In this document: piece after piece, positions 10,799-18,370 of the stretch
Numbering within the stretch: position 1 is the stretch's first letter
Layout: each line of letters begins with the position of its first letter
Source of the DNA: Oscillospiraceae bacterium
GTDB taxonomy: Bacteria; Bacillota; Clostridia; Oscillospirales; Oscillospiraceae
Reading direction: 5' to 3'
Assembly: GCA_017519005.1 (NCBI GenBank)
Contig: JAFWTG010000072.1
Coordinates: 1 to 56,313, forward strand
DNA length: 56,313 nt
Made by a program: the position numbers and the translations under genes
Notes under the pieces: model-generated
What the model was told of the DNA's origin: nothing
The model's input: the letters and a program-made list of their open reading frames with translations, nothing else
Database searches by the model: none

Positions 10799-11170
10799 AT
10801 GGGCAAGTTCGTAATCAAGACCACCAAGACCGGCTTCAAGTTTGACCTGAAGGCCACCAACGGCGAGGTCATCGCCACCAGCGAAGTCTACACCACCGAG
10901 GCTGCCTGCCGCAAGGGCATCGAGAGCGTCCGCAACAACGCGCTGTCCGCCGTTGAAGATCAGACCGTGGAGCCCATCGAGGTTCAGAAGCACCCCAAGT
11001 TCGAGATCTACCAGGACAAGGCAGGGGAGTACCGCTTCCGTCTGAAGGCCAGAAACGGCGAGATCATCGCCGTCAGCGAGGGCTACGTCAAGAAGCCCAG
11101 CTGCCTCAACGGCATTGAAAGCGTCAAGCGCAACGCCCCCGAGGCCGAGGTCATCAAGCTGGAGGAGTAA
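10799..11170 (+). CDS. DUF1508 (YegP-type) tandem-domain protein
   Basis: Small cytoplasmic protein of 123 residues made of two similar ~50-residue units. The first has GKFVIKTTKTGFKFDLKATN..EVIATSE..Y; the second has PKFEIYQDKAGEYRFRLKAR..EIIAVSE.GY. Each ends with a C(R/L)xGIESV(R/K)xNA helix. This is the DUF1508/YegP fold, whose function is unknown. ATG 10799 is preferred because GGGAGG ends 7 bp before it; an upstream TTG at 10784 is in frame. It is flanked by its own promoter and a strong terminator. Confidence 0.9.
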   Translation: MGKFVIKTTKTGFKFDLKATNGEVIATSEVYTTEAACRKGIESVRNNALSAVEDQTVEPIEVQKHPKFEIYQDKAGEYRFRLKARNGEIIAVSEGYVKKPSCLNGIESVKRNAPEAEVIKLEE

Positions 11171-11193
11171 TCCCGGTCAATCTGTCCGCAAAA

Positions 11194-11232
11194 CAGGAAC
11201 CGCCCCCGCCGATCTGGCGGGGGCGGTTCCTG
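11194..11232. terminator. Strong bidirectional terminator
   Basis: Perfect 17-bp stem (CAGGAACCGCCCCCGCC and its complement) with a 5-nt loop between the convergent DUF1508 and pfkA genes. No long T tract, but stem strength and position support the call. Confidence 0.7.
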
Positions 11233-11249
11233 CTTCATTTGGATCTGGC

Positions 11250-12236
11250 TCAGCGATGCGCGCCGGTCATGGCGTGCAGGGTCTCGGCGTCCAGGGGGTA
11301 GATGGTCTTGGTCATGCCCAGGGCCTCCTCGATGTCGATGTCCAGCATATCGCCGCTGCGGACACAGACCACCCGGTTGGCCTTGCCCTCCACCAGGGCC
11401 TTGACGGCGTAGTAGCCCATGCGGGTGGCCGTAACGCGGTCCCGGGCGGTGGGGGAGCCGCCGCGCTGGATGTGCCCCAGGATCGTGACTCTGGGATCCA
11501 GTCCCAGGCCTTCCCGGATCTTGTCCGCCACGTCGTAGGCGCCGTTGGCGGCGCCCTCGGCTACGACGATCATGTAGTGGGTGAAGCCGTTGAGGCGGGC
11601 GTTGCGGATCTTTTCGATGACGTCCTGCTCAAAGTCGATGTCCTCCTCGGGGACGAGAACCGCGGTCGCGCCCACGGCGATGCCCACGTACATCGCCAGA
11701 TAGCCCGCGTTGCGGCCCATGACCTCCACCACAGAGCAGCGCTCGTGGGACTGCATGGTATCGCGGAGCTTGTCGATGCACTCCACGGCGGTGTTGGCGG
11801 CGGTGTCGAAGCCGATGGTGTAGCCGGTGGAGGAGATGTCGTTGTCGATGGTGCCGGGGATGCCGATGACGGGGATGCCATACTTGGACAGCGCCAGGGC
11901 GCCCCGGAAGGTGCCGTCGCCGCCGATGGCCACGATGCCGTCAATGCCGAAGAGCTTGCAGGTGGCCGCCGCCTTTTTCTGACCCTCTTCGGTCATGAAT
12001 TCCTTGCTGCGGGCAGAGTAGAGGACGGTGCCGCCGCGGTTGATGATGTGGCTGACGTTGTTGGGATCCAGACGCCGGACCTCGCTGTTGATCAGACCGT
12101 TCCAGCCGCGGTAGATGCCGAGACAGTCCACGCCAAAATTGACACAAGCGCGATAGACTGCGCGAACCGCGGCGTTCATGCCGGGGGCGTCGCCGCCGGA
12201 AGTAAGAACTGCGATGCGTTTTACTGCGGAACTCAT
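11250..12236 (-). CDS. pfkA: ATP-dependent 6-phosphofructokinase
   Basis: Glycolytic enzyme that phosphorylates fructose 6-phosphate to fructose 1,6-bisphosphate. The 328 residues match bacterial PfkA (~320). Visible are LTSGGDAPGMNA at the N-terminus, GGDGT at 105-109, and PGTIDND with catalytic Asp131. Gly in GGDGT and Gly in PGTIDND (rather than GGDDT and PKTIDND) mark the ATP-dependent type. The fructose-6-phosphate site MGRNAGYLA and GHIQRGGSPTARDR are intact. GAGGTGATTTTAT precedes the ATG. It stands alone, not in an operon with pyk, which lies 25 kb away. Confidence 0.97.
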   Translation of the reverse strand: MSSAVKRIAVLTSGGDAPGMNAAVRAVYRACVNFGVDCLGIYRGWNGLINSEVRRLDPNNVSHIINRGGTVLYSARSKEFMTEEGQKKAAATCKLFGIDGIVAIGGDGTFRGALALSKYGIPVIGIPGTIDNDISSTGYTIGFDTAANTAVECIDKLRDTMQSHERCSVVEVMGRNAGYLAMYVGIAVGATAVLVPEEDIDFEQDVIEKIRNARLNGFTHYMIVVAEGAANGAYDVADKIREGLGLDPRVTILGHIQRGGSPTARDRVTATRMGYYAVKALVEGKANRVVCVRSGDMLDIDIEEALGMTKTIYPLDAETLHAMTGAHR

Positions 12237-12255
12237 ATAAAATCACCTCGCGATT

Positions 12256-12284
12256 ATTCTACAACAACTTTTCTCAAAAGTAAA
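12256..12284 (-). promoter_or_regulatory. Possible pfkA promoter
   Basis: Minus strand TTTACT, 17-nt spacer, TAGAAT, about 20 bp before the start codon; the -35 is weak. Confidence 0.45.
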
Positions 12285-12404
12285 TAAGAGAAACGGAATC
12301 AGCGCGAGATTTTTCCGTTATCAGCAAATTGAACAGAGCAATCGCGACTGAGGGCCGCGTATCTGTCGTAAGCGCCAAAAAATGCCGGAAACTGTAAAAA
12401 AAGA

Positions 12405-12432
12405 TTGAAATTTTCAAAAATAGGAGTAAAAT
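12405..12432 (+). promoter_or_regulatory. Promoter of candidate small RNA
   Basis: TTGAAA (12405-12410), 16-nt spacer, TAAAAT (12427-12432). The predicted start, about 12439, coincides with the first base of the following hairpin. Confidence 0.55.
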
Positions 12433-12438
12433 AAGCCT

Positions 12439-12500
12439 GTGATTACCGAGAGGCAATCACCATATATACCGCTTTCGGCTGGTGCTGGGGGCGGTTTTTT
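12439..12500 (+). ncRNA. Candidate 62-nt structured RNA
   Basis: Between pfkA and a recombinase gene, a promoter is followed directly by two stacked hairpins and a T run, with no open frame. Hairpin 1 (12439-12447 with 12452-12460) has nine positions, one A-C mismatch, and a GAGA loop of the GNRA type. A short AT linker follows. Hairpin 2 (12468-12479 with 12484-12495) is rich in G-T wobbles, has a TGGT loop and runs into T6, as in an intrinsic terminator. The unit could be an independent small RNA or a terminated leader. It resembles no Rfam class that I recognise. Confidence 0.5.
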
Positions 12501-12593
12501 ATTGTCCGTTCCGGCAGGGGAGGCGCCTCCGCATCTGCCGGGACGAAACGCCCCCGAAGCCTTTCCCGGCCCTGCCCGCGGGTTCGAGCCAAC
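12501..12593. other. Intergenic stretch with a G-C-rich palindrome
   Basis: At 12511-12541 CCGGCAG pairs with CTGCCGG around an inner GGAGG-CG-CCTCC palindrome. The rest is GC-rich with short complementary runs and no reading frame with a ribosome site. It resembles the small palindromic repeats elsewhere in the window but was not assigned to a family. Confidence 0.4.
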
Positions 12594-12625
12594 GAACGCA
12601 ACAAAATAAAAATTTTGTTGCGTTC
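12594..12625. repeat. 14-bp perfect inverted repeat upstream of recombinase promoter
   Basis: Arms GAACGCAACAAAAT (12594-12607) and ATTTTGTTGCGTTC (12612-12625) are exact complements around AAAA. It ends 5 bp before the -35 box of the recombinase gene. It lacks a terminator T tract in the coding direction, so an operator or a recombinase binding/crossover site is more likely. Confidence 0.75.
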
Positions 12626-12630
12626 AAGGC

Positions 12631-12659
12631 TTGATTTTTGTGTTTCATTGTGCTATACT
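12631..12659 (+). promoter_or_regulatory. Promoter of the recombinase operon
   Basis: TTGATT (12631-12636), 17-nt spacer, TATACT (12654-12659); predicted leader about 20 nt before the ATG at 12687. Confidence 0.7.
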
Positions 12660-12686
12660 CCAATTACGGTGAATTGGAGGTCTGCT

Positions 12687-13685
12687 ATGGAACGCTACTC
12701 AGACTGTCCGCTGATTCTGCGGGAATTTCTCTCTTATCACGAGACCATCAAGGGTCAATCCCAGCGCACCATCTCGGAGTACTATCTGGATCTGCGGATG
12801 TTTCTTCGCTTTATGAAGCTCATTAAAAATGAAATGCCCTACGACACGGAGCTGGACAGCATTCCGATCCGGGACATCGACATTTCCTTTATTCGCGGCA
12901 TTACCGTCACGGATATCTTTGACTTTCTCTCTTATCTGGCCAACGACCGGGTGGTCAACGAGGATTCCTTCTCGGAGTCCAGGGGCATCTCCTCCGCAAG
13001 CCGGGCCCGCAAGCTCTCCGCCATCAAATCCTTCTACAAATATCTCACCGTCCGCACCCGGCAGCTGGAGCAAAACCCGGTCCAGGACATGGAGTATCCC
13101 AAGCTCCGCAAGTCGCTGCCGCGCTATCTGACCCTGGAGCAGTCCACGGCGCTGCTGCGCTCCGTGGACGGGCCCAACAAGAACCGGGACTTCGCGATTC
13201 TGATGATCTTCCTCAACTGCGGCATCCGCCGCTCGGAGCTGGTGGGGCTGAATCTCAGCGACGTCTACGAGGACCGGATCCGGGTGGTGGGCAAGGGCAA
13301 CAAGGAGCGCATCGTCTACATCGGCTCCGCTTGCAAAAAAGCCATAGATACCTATTTAATTGAGCGCAATCAAATTGTTTTAACAGACAACCGGGCCCTC
13401 TTCGGCTCCCGGGATCACAACCGGATCTCCGTCTCGGCGGTCCATCGCCTGGTGAAAAAGCACGTATTGGAGGCCGGGCTGGACCCCACCAAGCTTTCCG
13501 CCCACAAGCTGCGGCACACCGCCGCCACCCTGATGCTGCAAAACGGTGTGGACGTGAAAACCGTCCAGGAGGTGCTGGGCCACGAAAATCTGAACACCAC
13601 CCAGATCTACACCCACATCGAAAACACCGAGCTGAAAATCGCGTCCGAGGCAAATCCCATTTCCAAGCTGAAAATTGACGAATAA
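12687..13685 (+). CDS. Tyrosine recombinase, XerC/XerD-like
   Basis: A 332-residue site-specific recombinase with an N-terminal SAM-like core-binding domain (ILREFLSYHETIKGQSQRTI..YYLDLRMFLRFM) and a C-terminal catalytic domain. Catalytic residues are visible: Arg181 (CGIRRSEL), a Lys in VGKGNKERIV, His273 and Arg276 (AHKLRH), His299 (GHENL) and Tyr308 (TTQIYTH). ATG 12687 follows GGAGG and the promoter above. It is longer than canonical XerC (~295) because of an extra acidic stretch around residues 45-100. It starts a co-directional set with the dehydrogenase 16 bp downstream. A second, more canonical Xer protein is at 22709-23593, so one may serve chromosome-dimer resolution and this one another site. 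Confidence 0.9.
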   Translation: MERYSDCPLILREFLSYHETIKGQSQRTISEYYLDLRMFLRFMKLIKNEMPYDTELDSIPIRDIDISFIRGITVTDIFDFLSYLANDRVVNEDSFSESRGISSASRARKLSAIKSFYKYLTVRTRQLEQNPVQDMEYPKLRKSLPRYLTLEQSTALLRSVDGPNKNRDFAILMIFLNCGIRRSELVGLNLSDVYEDRIRVVGKGNKERIVYIGSACKKAIDTYLIERNQIVLTDNRALFGSRDHNRISVSAVHRLVKKHVLEAGLDPTKLSAHKLRHTAATLMLQNGVDVKTVQEVLGHENLNTTQIYTHIENTELKIASEANPISKLKIDE

Positions 13686-13701
13686 CACAGGAGGCGCAAA
13701 G

Positions 13702-14646
13702 ATGAACATTGTCTTGATGGAAGCTCTGGGGGTCTCCCCTGCCGAGCTGGCAGCCCGGAAGGCTCCTTTTGAGGCCGAGGGCCACGTATTTCACGAATAT
13801 GCCAGAAGCAGCGACCTTTCCACGCTGGTGGAAGAGGCCCGGGACGCCGACGCCATGATTCTGGCGAACATGCCCATGCCCGGAGAGGTGATCCGGGCCT
13901 GTCCCCGGCTGAAATTCATCGACGTGGCCTTTACCGGGGTGGATCACCTGGGGCTGGAGGCCGCCCGGGAGCGCGGGATCGTCGTCAGCAACGCCTCCGG
14001 CTACTCCAACGAGGCCGTAGCGGAGCTGGCCCTGGGAATGGTGCTCTCCGTGGCCCGGAACCTGCGGGCCGTGGAGGATCGCTGCCGCTGCGGCGGCACC
14101 AAGGAGGGCCTGGTGGGCTGGGAGATCAAGGGCAAGACCGTGGGCATCGTGGGTCTGGGCAAGGTCGGCAGCCGCAGCGCGGAGCTGTTTCACGCCTTCG
14201 GCGCCTCCGTTCTGGCCCACAGCCGCAGCGTCCACGCCGACGCGGCGGACTACGTGGAGCAGTGCTCCCTGGAGGAGCTGCTGCGGCGTTCGGATATCGT
14301 GGTGCTGCACTGCCCGCTGAACGAGTCCACCCGGAATCTCATAGACGCCCCGCAGCTTGCCATGATGAAGCCCTCCGCCATTCTGGTGAACGTGGCCCGG
14401 GGGCCGGTGGTCAACGAGACTGCCCTGACGGAGGCCCTGAGCCGGGGACTCATTGCCGGGGCCTGCCTGGACGTCTTCTCCCAGGAGCCGCCCCTGGACC
14501 CCCTCTCCCCTGCTCTGGCTGCCCCGAATACCCTGGTGACGCCCCACGTGGCCTTCGCCACCCGGGAATCCATGTCCCTGCGGGCTGAGATCGTGTTCGA
14601 CAATCTGAGAAAATGGCTGAGCGGTACGCCGCAGAACGTGGTCTAA
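13702..14646 (+). CDS. D-isomer 2-hydroxyacid dehydrogenase family protein
   Basis: A 314-residue NAD-dependent oxidoreductase of the D-3-phosphoglycerate/D-lactate dehydrogenase superfamily. The Rossmann nucleotide site is TVGIVGLGKVGSR. Substrate and catalytic motifs follow: NVARGPVVNE (Arg), CLDVFSQEPP (Glu) and VTPHVAFATRESM (His). It lacks the C-terminal ACT domain of full-length SerA, so the substrate cannot be named. AGGAGG precedes ATG 13702, 16 bp after the recombinase stop, suggesting co-transcription. Confidence 0.88.
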   Translation: MNIVLMEALGVSPAELAARKAPFEAEGHVFHEYARSSDLSTLVEEARDADAMILANMPMPGEVIRACPRLKFIDVAFTGVDHLGLEAARERGIVVSNASGYSNEAVAELALGMVLSVARNLRAVEDRCRCGGTKEGLVGWEIKGKTVGIVGLGKVGSRSAELFHAFGASVLAHSRSVHADAADYVEQCSLEELLRRSDIVVLHCPLNESTRNLIDAPQLAMMKPSAILVNVARGPVVNETALTEALSRGLIAGACLDVFSQEPPLDPLSPALAAPNTLVTPHVAFATRESMSLRAEIVFDNLRKWLSGTPQNVV

Positions 14647-14669
14647 GGTTTTGAAATCGGGGTGAAGGC

Positions 14670-15413
14670 ATGGAAACAATCAACGGCGAATGGTATATGA
14701 AGGGCTGTGCGGCCCATGACCCGAAGCGTCTGCGGACAGTGGAGGACGCAGCGGCGCTGATCCGGGAGATGGGCTTTCTGCCTCTGTTTTCCAACGACAT
14801 TCCGGGCTTTTCCGTGGAGGAGCGGACCTGGGCCGGGGACTGGTGGACCGACGACCCCGCCCGGGATCCCTGGGCCTGGCGGCAAATCCTGGCCCGGCAG
14901 CCGGATCTGATCTACGGGAAATTCTTCGACCGCCGGGCGGGCTTTCTCTCGGCGGAATGGTTCCCGGTCTTTGCCAATTACCGCAGGAACGGCTATGACT
15001 TCGACACCCTCATAGACGAGGGGCTGGCCCCGCATCGGGCGCGGAAGCTGATGCAGCCCTTTCTGACGGACGGGATGCCCAACGACGCATCCCTGCATTC
15101 CTTCCGGCTGAAGGAGCTGGCGGGCTTCGGCAAGGGCGGGGAGAAAAACTTTGAGGGCGTGCTGACGGATCTGGAAATGCAGAGCTATCTCTGCATCGGT
15201 GACTTCCGCCAGCGGCTGAACAAGGCGGGAAACCCCTACGGCTGGCACATTGCCGTCATCGAGACCCCGGAACGCAAGCTGGGCTACGAGGCCTTCAGCG
15301 CCGCCTACCGGGAGACGCCGGAGGCCTCCTGGGCTGCTGTCAAGGCGCGAATCCGCGGTTTTTTCCCCGACGCGGCGGAAGCGCAGCTGCAAAAATGGCT
15401 GGGAAGAAAATGA
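14670..15413 (+). CDS. AlkZ-related (YcaQ-like) protein
   Basis: A 247-residue protein with dense aromatic motifs: GFLPLFSNDIPGFSVEERT, DWWTDDPARDPWAWR, YGKFFDRRAGFLS and WFPVFANYRRNGYDFD. These match my memory of a Firmicutes family annotated as AlkZ-related, distant relatives of the crosslink-repair glycosylase YcaQ/AlkZ. A DNA-repair role is family-level inference only; I see no confirmed catalytic residues. It starts 23 bp after the dehydrogenase gene and is followed by a strong terminator, so it closes that operon. Confidence 0.65.
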   Translation: METINGEWYMKGCAAHDPKRLRTVEDAAALIREMGFLPLFSNDIPGFSVEERTWAGDWWTDDPARDPWAWRQILARQPDLIYGKFFDRRAGFLSAEWFPVFANYRRNGYDFDTLIDEGLAPHRARKLMQPFLTDGMPNDASLHSFRLKELAGFGKGGEKNFEGVLTDLEMQSYLCIGDFRQRLNKAGNPYGWHIAVIETPERKLGYEAFSAAYRETPEASWAAVKARIRGFFPDAAEAQLQKWLGRK

Positions 15414-15425
15414 ATGCCGGAATTT

Positions 15426-15465
15426 GGCAGGCTCCATTTCTCTGAATCAAGAAATGGAGCCTGCC
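15426..15465 (+). terminator. Terminator closing the recombinase operon
   Basis: Perfect 16-bp stem (GGCAGGCTCCATTTCT and complement), 8-nt loop, then TGGTTTTT. Confidence 0.9.
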
Positions 15466-15579
15466 TGGTTTTTATGGAAAAGGATCGGCTTGGCCGGGGA
15501 GGAGACGGAGAACGGCCGGCAGATTGCCGGCACTACAGAAGAGGACGGCATTCCCTATTCCTTATTACTTATTACCTGA

Positions 15580-16068
15580 TTAAGCCCAGGGGTCGTCCTT
15601 GGCGGGGGTGCGGATATCGGAGAGCAGCATCTGCTCCCAGAGCAGCCATTGCTCCCCTTTTTGCCGCAGGGTGATGGGACGGGGGTTGTCCGCGCCGTGG
15701 GATTGCAGTTGGAGCCGGGCATAGCCCTGGTTCTGATAGCTGTAGGGATCGTCCCGGACGATGAGGGTATAGGGCCGGGCAGGGCTGTAGTTGTTGGCGG
15801 GGGTCGCCCCCTCGAAGAAGGAATAGGGCTTGTAGCCCTTCCCTGCCAGCCGATCCCGCAGGAACTGGATCTCATAGTTGGACAGGGGGCGGGGTCCCTT
15901 GAGGGCATTGAGCATCTCGACGGCGGCGGCGGGATCTTCCTCATAGCGGCAGAGGACGGCCACCGTCAGGGCGGCGGTCATGAAGGGGTCGCTCATGGCG
16001 AACTCCGGCAGGGCCCGGAGCTCCTCCGCGTTCCGGGGCAATTCTTCAAAGACAAATCTGCGTTCCAT
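15580..16068 (-). CDS. Conserved hypothetical protein
   Basis: A soluble 162-residue protein that I do not recognise with confidence; it recalls small clostridial DUF proteins. Helical N-terminal half (FEELPRNAEELRAL, MTAALTVAVLCRYEEDPAAAVEMLNAL), then a beta-rich C-terminal half (RPYTLIVRDDPYSYQNQGYARLQLQS, QWLLWEQMLLSDIRTPAKDDPWA). No signal peptide or membrane segment. The final segment ending DIRxPxxDDPWA suggests a conserved surface. It lies directly downstream of radA on the same strand (47-bp gap) and may be co-transcribed. Confidence 0.75.
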   Translation of the reverse strand: MERRFVFEELPRNAEELRALPEFAMSDPFMTAALTVAVLCRYEEDPAAAVEMLNALKGPRPLSNYEIQFLRDRLAGKGYKPYSFFEGATPANNYSPARPYTLIVRDDPYSYQNQGYARLQLQSHGADNPRPITLRQKGEQWLLWEQMLLSDIRTPAKDDPWA

Positions 16069-16115
16069 ATCTTGTTCCTCCTATTGCAGCGGCGCACATT
16101 GTGCGCCAAATTTTT

Positions 16116-17480
16116 TTATCCCAAGGCAATCTCCACAGCTTCCCGCAGATTTCTCACCCGCAGCAGCTGCAGACCCTTGGGGGCCGGGATGCTCTCCGTG
16201 CCATGGCGGGGGATCACGCAGCGGGTAAAGCCCAGGCGGGCCACCTCCGCCAGACGCAGCTCCAGATTGGAGACCACGCGAATCTCCCCGGTCAGACCGA
16301 TCTCTCCGATGGCGGTCAGATCGTCCGCCACCGGCACGTCCCGGAAGCTGGAGGCGATGGCGATGGCCACCGGCAGATCCGAGCCGGGCTCGTCGATGCG
16401 CAGGCCGCCGATGACATTCAGAAACAGGTCGCAGTCCGAAAGCCGCAGACCGCCCCGCTTCTCCAGCACCGCCACCAGCAGGGCGGCCCGGTTGTAGTCG
16501 AAGCCGTCGGTGGTGCGGCGGGGCACGTTGAGAAAGCTCCGGGTCACCAGGGCCTGGACCTCCGCCAGCACCGGGCGGCTGCCCTCCATGGCGCAGGCCA
16601 CGCAGGTGCCGGAGGCCCCCTTGGGCCGTCCGGCCAAGAGCACCTCCGAGGGATTGGAAATCTCCCGCAGGCCGGTGTCGATCATCTCAAAGACGCCGAT
16701 CTCGTTGGTGGAGCCGAAGCGGTTTTTGGCCGCCCGCAGCAGACGGTAGGGGCCGTTGCGCTCTCCCTCAAAATAGAGGACGCAGTCCACCATGTGCTCC
16801 AGGACCTTGGGCCCGGCGATGGAGCCCTCCTTGTTGACGTGGCCCACCACAAACACCGTGGTGCCCGTCTGCTTGGAGAGCTGCAGCAGAGCCATGGTGC
16901 AGTCCTTCACCTGGGAGATGCCGCCGGGGGAGGTGCTGTTCTCCGGGGCGTACATGGTCTGGATGGAATCCACGATGAGAATATCCGGTTCCATGTCCCC
17001 GGCGGCCCGCAGCAGCTCGTCCATCTCCGTCTCGGCGTAGATCAGCAGATTTTCCGCGTCCACCCCCAGGCGCTCGGCCCGCATTTTCAGCTGGCTCTCG
17101 CTCTCCTCGCCGGAGACGTAGAGCACTTTCTGGCGCTTGCAGAGCTCCCGGCAGATTTGCAGCAGCAGCGTGGACTTGCCGATGCCGGGAGCGCCTCCAA
17201 CAAGGACGAGAGAGCCCTTCACGGCGCCGCCGCCCAGCACCCGGTCCAGCTCGCCCATGCCGGTGAAAAAGCGCTGCTCGCTGCCGCTGACGATCTGAGA
17301 CAGGCGCTTGGGCCGCCGCTGGCTGCGCTCCGCCGCCGGAACGGCCCGTCTGGCGGGCTTGGCCGGGGATTCCGTGTGCTCTGTCAGGGTATTCCAGGCC
17401 CCGCAGGCGGGGCATTTGCCCATCCATTGCAGGGTCTCGTTGCCGCAGTTGGTACAGTAAAATACGGTTTTTGTTTTCAT
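16116..17480 (-). CDS. radA: DNA repair protein RadA
   Basis: RecA-like ATPase that helps process branched recombination intermediates. From ATG 17480 (GGGAGGGGAG upstream) it is 454 residues, the usual length. An N-terminal zinc finger uses Cys9, Cys12, Cys23 and Cys26. Walker A is GGAPGIGKST, Walker B sits in DILIVDSIQT, and the RadA-specific KNRFG motif is present (AAKNRFGSTNEIG). The C-terminal Lon-like domain is intact (DLPVAIAIASSF, GEIGLTGEIR). An in-frame extension to 17627 overlaps cwlD and is rejected as start. It is co-directional with cwlD, 23 bp downstream. Confidence 0.95.
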   Translation of the reverse strand: MKTKTVFYCTNCGNETLQWMGKCPACGAWNTLTEHTESPAKPARRAVPAAERSQRRPKRLSQIVSGSEQRFFTGMGELDRVLGGGAVKGSLVLVGGAPGIGKSTLLLQICRELCKRQKVLYVSGEESESQLKMRAERLGVDAENLLIYAETEMDELLRAAGDMEPDILIVDSIQTMYAPENSTSPGGISQVKDCTMALLQLSKQTGTTVFVVGHVNKEGSIAGPKVLEHMVDCVLYFEGERNGPYRLLRAAKNRFGSTNEIGVFEMIDTGLREISNPSEVLLAGRPKGASGTCVACAMEGSRPVLAEVQALVTRSFLNVPRRTTDGFDYNRAALLVAVLEKRGGLRLSDCDLFLNVIGGLRIDEPGSDLPVAIAIASSFRDVPVADDLTAIGEIGLTGEIRVVSNLELRLAEVARLGFTRCVIPRHGTESIPAPKGLQLLRVRNLREAVEIALG

Positions 17481-17503
17481 GGGGTCTCCCCTCCCGCGGA
17501 CGC

Positions 17504-18226
17504 TCATGAGCGCGCCGCGTCGCTGATCGCTTGTGTCAGTCCTGCCGCGATGGCCGCGGCCAGCTTTTTTTGATAGTCCGCCGTGCCCAACAGCTGCTCC
17601 TCCCGGGGATTGGACAGAAAGCCGCATTCCACCAGGGCCGCGGGACAGCTTACCTGGTTCAGCAGATAGACGCTGTCCGTCTGCTTGGCCTGCCGGTGAT
17701 TGTCCGGGTCCAGCCGCTCCCCCAGAACGCGCTGCAGGGCTTCGGCCAGGGCCTTGCTCCGCGCCGAACCGGTATAGAAGACCTGGGCGCCCCGATAGCG
17801 GGCTTCGGGGAACGTGTTTTGATGGATGCTGATGAGTACGGCCCCCGGCGTCTCGTTCACCGCCCGGACGCGGTTTTTCAGATCGGATACCTTCTTCTCG
17901 GACACGGTAAGGGCCTCCGGGCTGTGGACGGAGACGTCCGTCTCCCGGGTCATCCGCACGGAGCAGCCCAGAAAGCGCAGCAGATCCCGCAGCCGCAGGC
18001 TGATCTCCAGGTTTCGCGCAGCTTCCTTTGTGCCGGACGGGGCCAGGGCGCCGCCGTCCTCGCCCCCGTGGCCGGGATCCACCACGATCACCGGCGCGCC
18101 GCCCGCTTCTGCCCCCGCCGTCACCGCGCTGAGCCTCCCGGCGACCCGGGAGAGTGCAACGGACAGCCCCACCGCCGCGGCCAGGGCCAGCAGATAGACC
18201 GGAAGCATCCGTTTGAAAATTGCCAT
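17504..18226 (-). CDS. cwlD: N-acetylmuramoyl-L-alanine amidase, CwlD type
   Basis: Amidase_3 zinc hydrolase of 240 residues. CwlD cleaves the peptide side chain from muramic acid as a step toward muramic-delta-lactam in the spore cortex. An N-terminal membrane anchor/signal (MLPVYLLALAAAVGLSVAL) is followed by the catalytic domain: VDPGHGGEDGG (zinc His), ARNLEISLRLRDLL (zinc Glu), LISIHQNTF (zinc His) and ALVECGFLSN (catalytic Glu). Size and single anchor fit CwlD rather than a large autolysin. It precedes radA in a two-gene unit and diverges from the cotJ genes. Confidence 0.88.
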   Translation of the reverse strand: MAIFKRMLPVYLLALAAAVGLSVALSRVAGRLSAVTAGAEAGGAPVIVVDPGHGGEDGGALAPSGTKEAARNLEISLRLRDLLRFLGCSVRMTRETDVSVHSPEALTVSEKKVSDLKNRVRAVNETPGAVLISIHQNTFPEARYRGAQVFYTGSARSKALAEALQRVLGERLDPDNHRQAKQTDSVYLLNQVSCPAALVECGFLSNPREEQLLGTADYQKKLAAAIAAGLTQAISDAARS

Positions 18227-18370
18227 GATACCACCTCGCGGAAGCCTATGGGCGCCGCGGCGGATTTATTCCAAGGACAGTATAGCACAAAAAGCGGCTT
18301 TTGCATAGAATAAGTTTGAAAACGGCAAAAAAAGTCGCTTTCGATCCTGCGTCTTATAGGAGGAATCCGA

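Noticed and set aside
11115-12287. Plus-strand open frame across pfkA
   Set aside because: Shadow of pfkA; the composition is low in complexity and no family is recognisable.
12594-12625. Inverted repeat as an ordinary terminator
   Set aside because: No T tract follows in the coding direction and no gene ends just before it.
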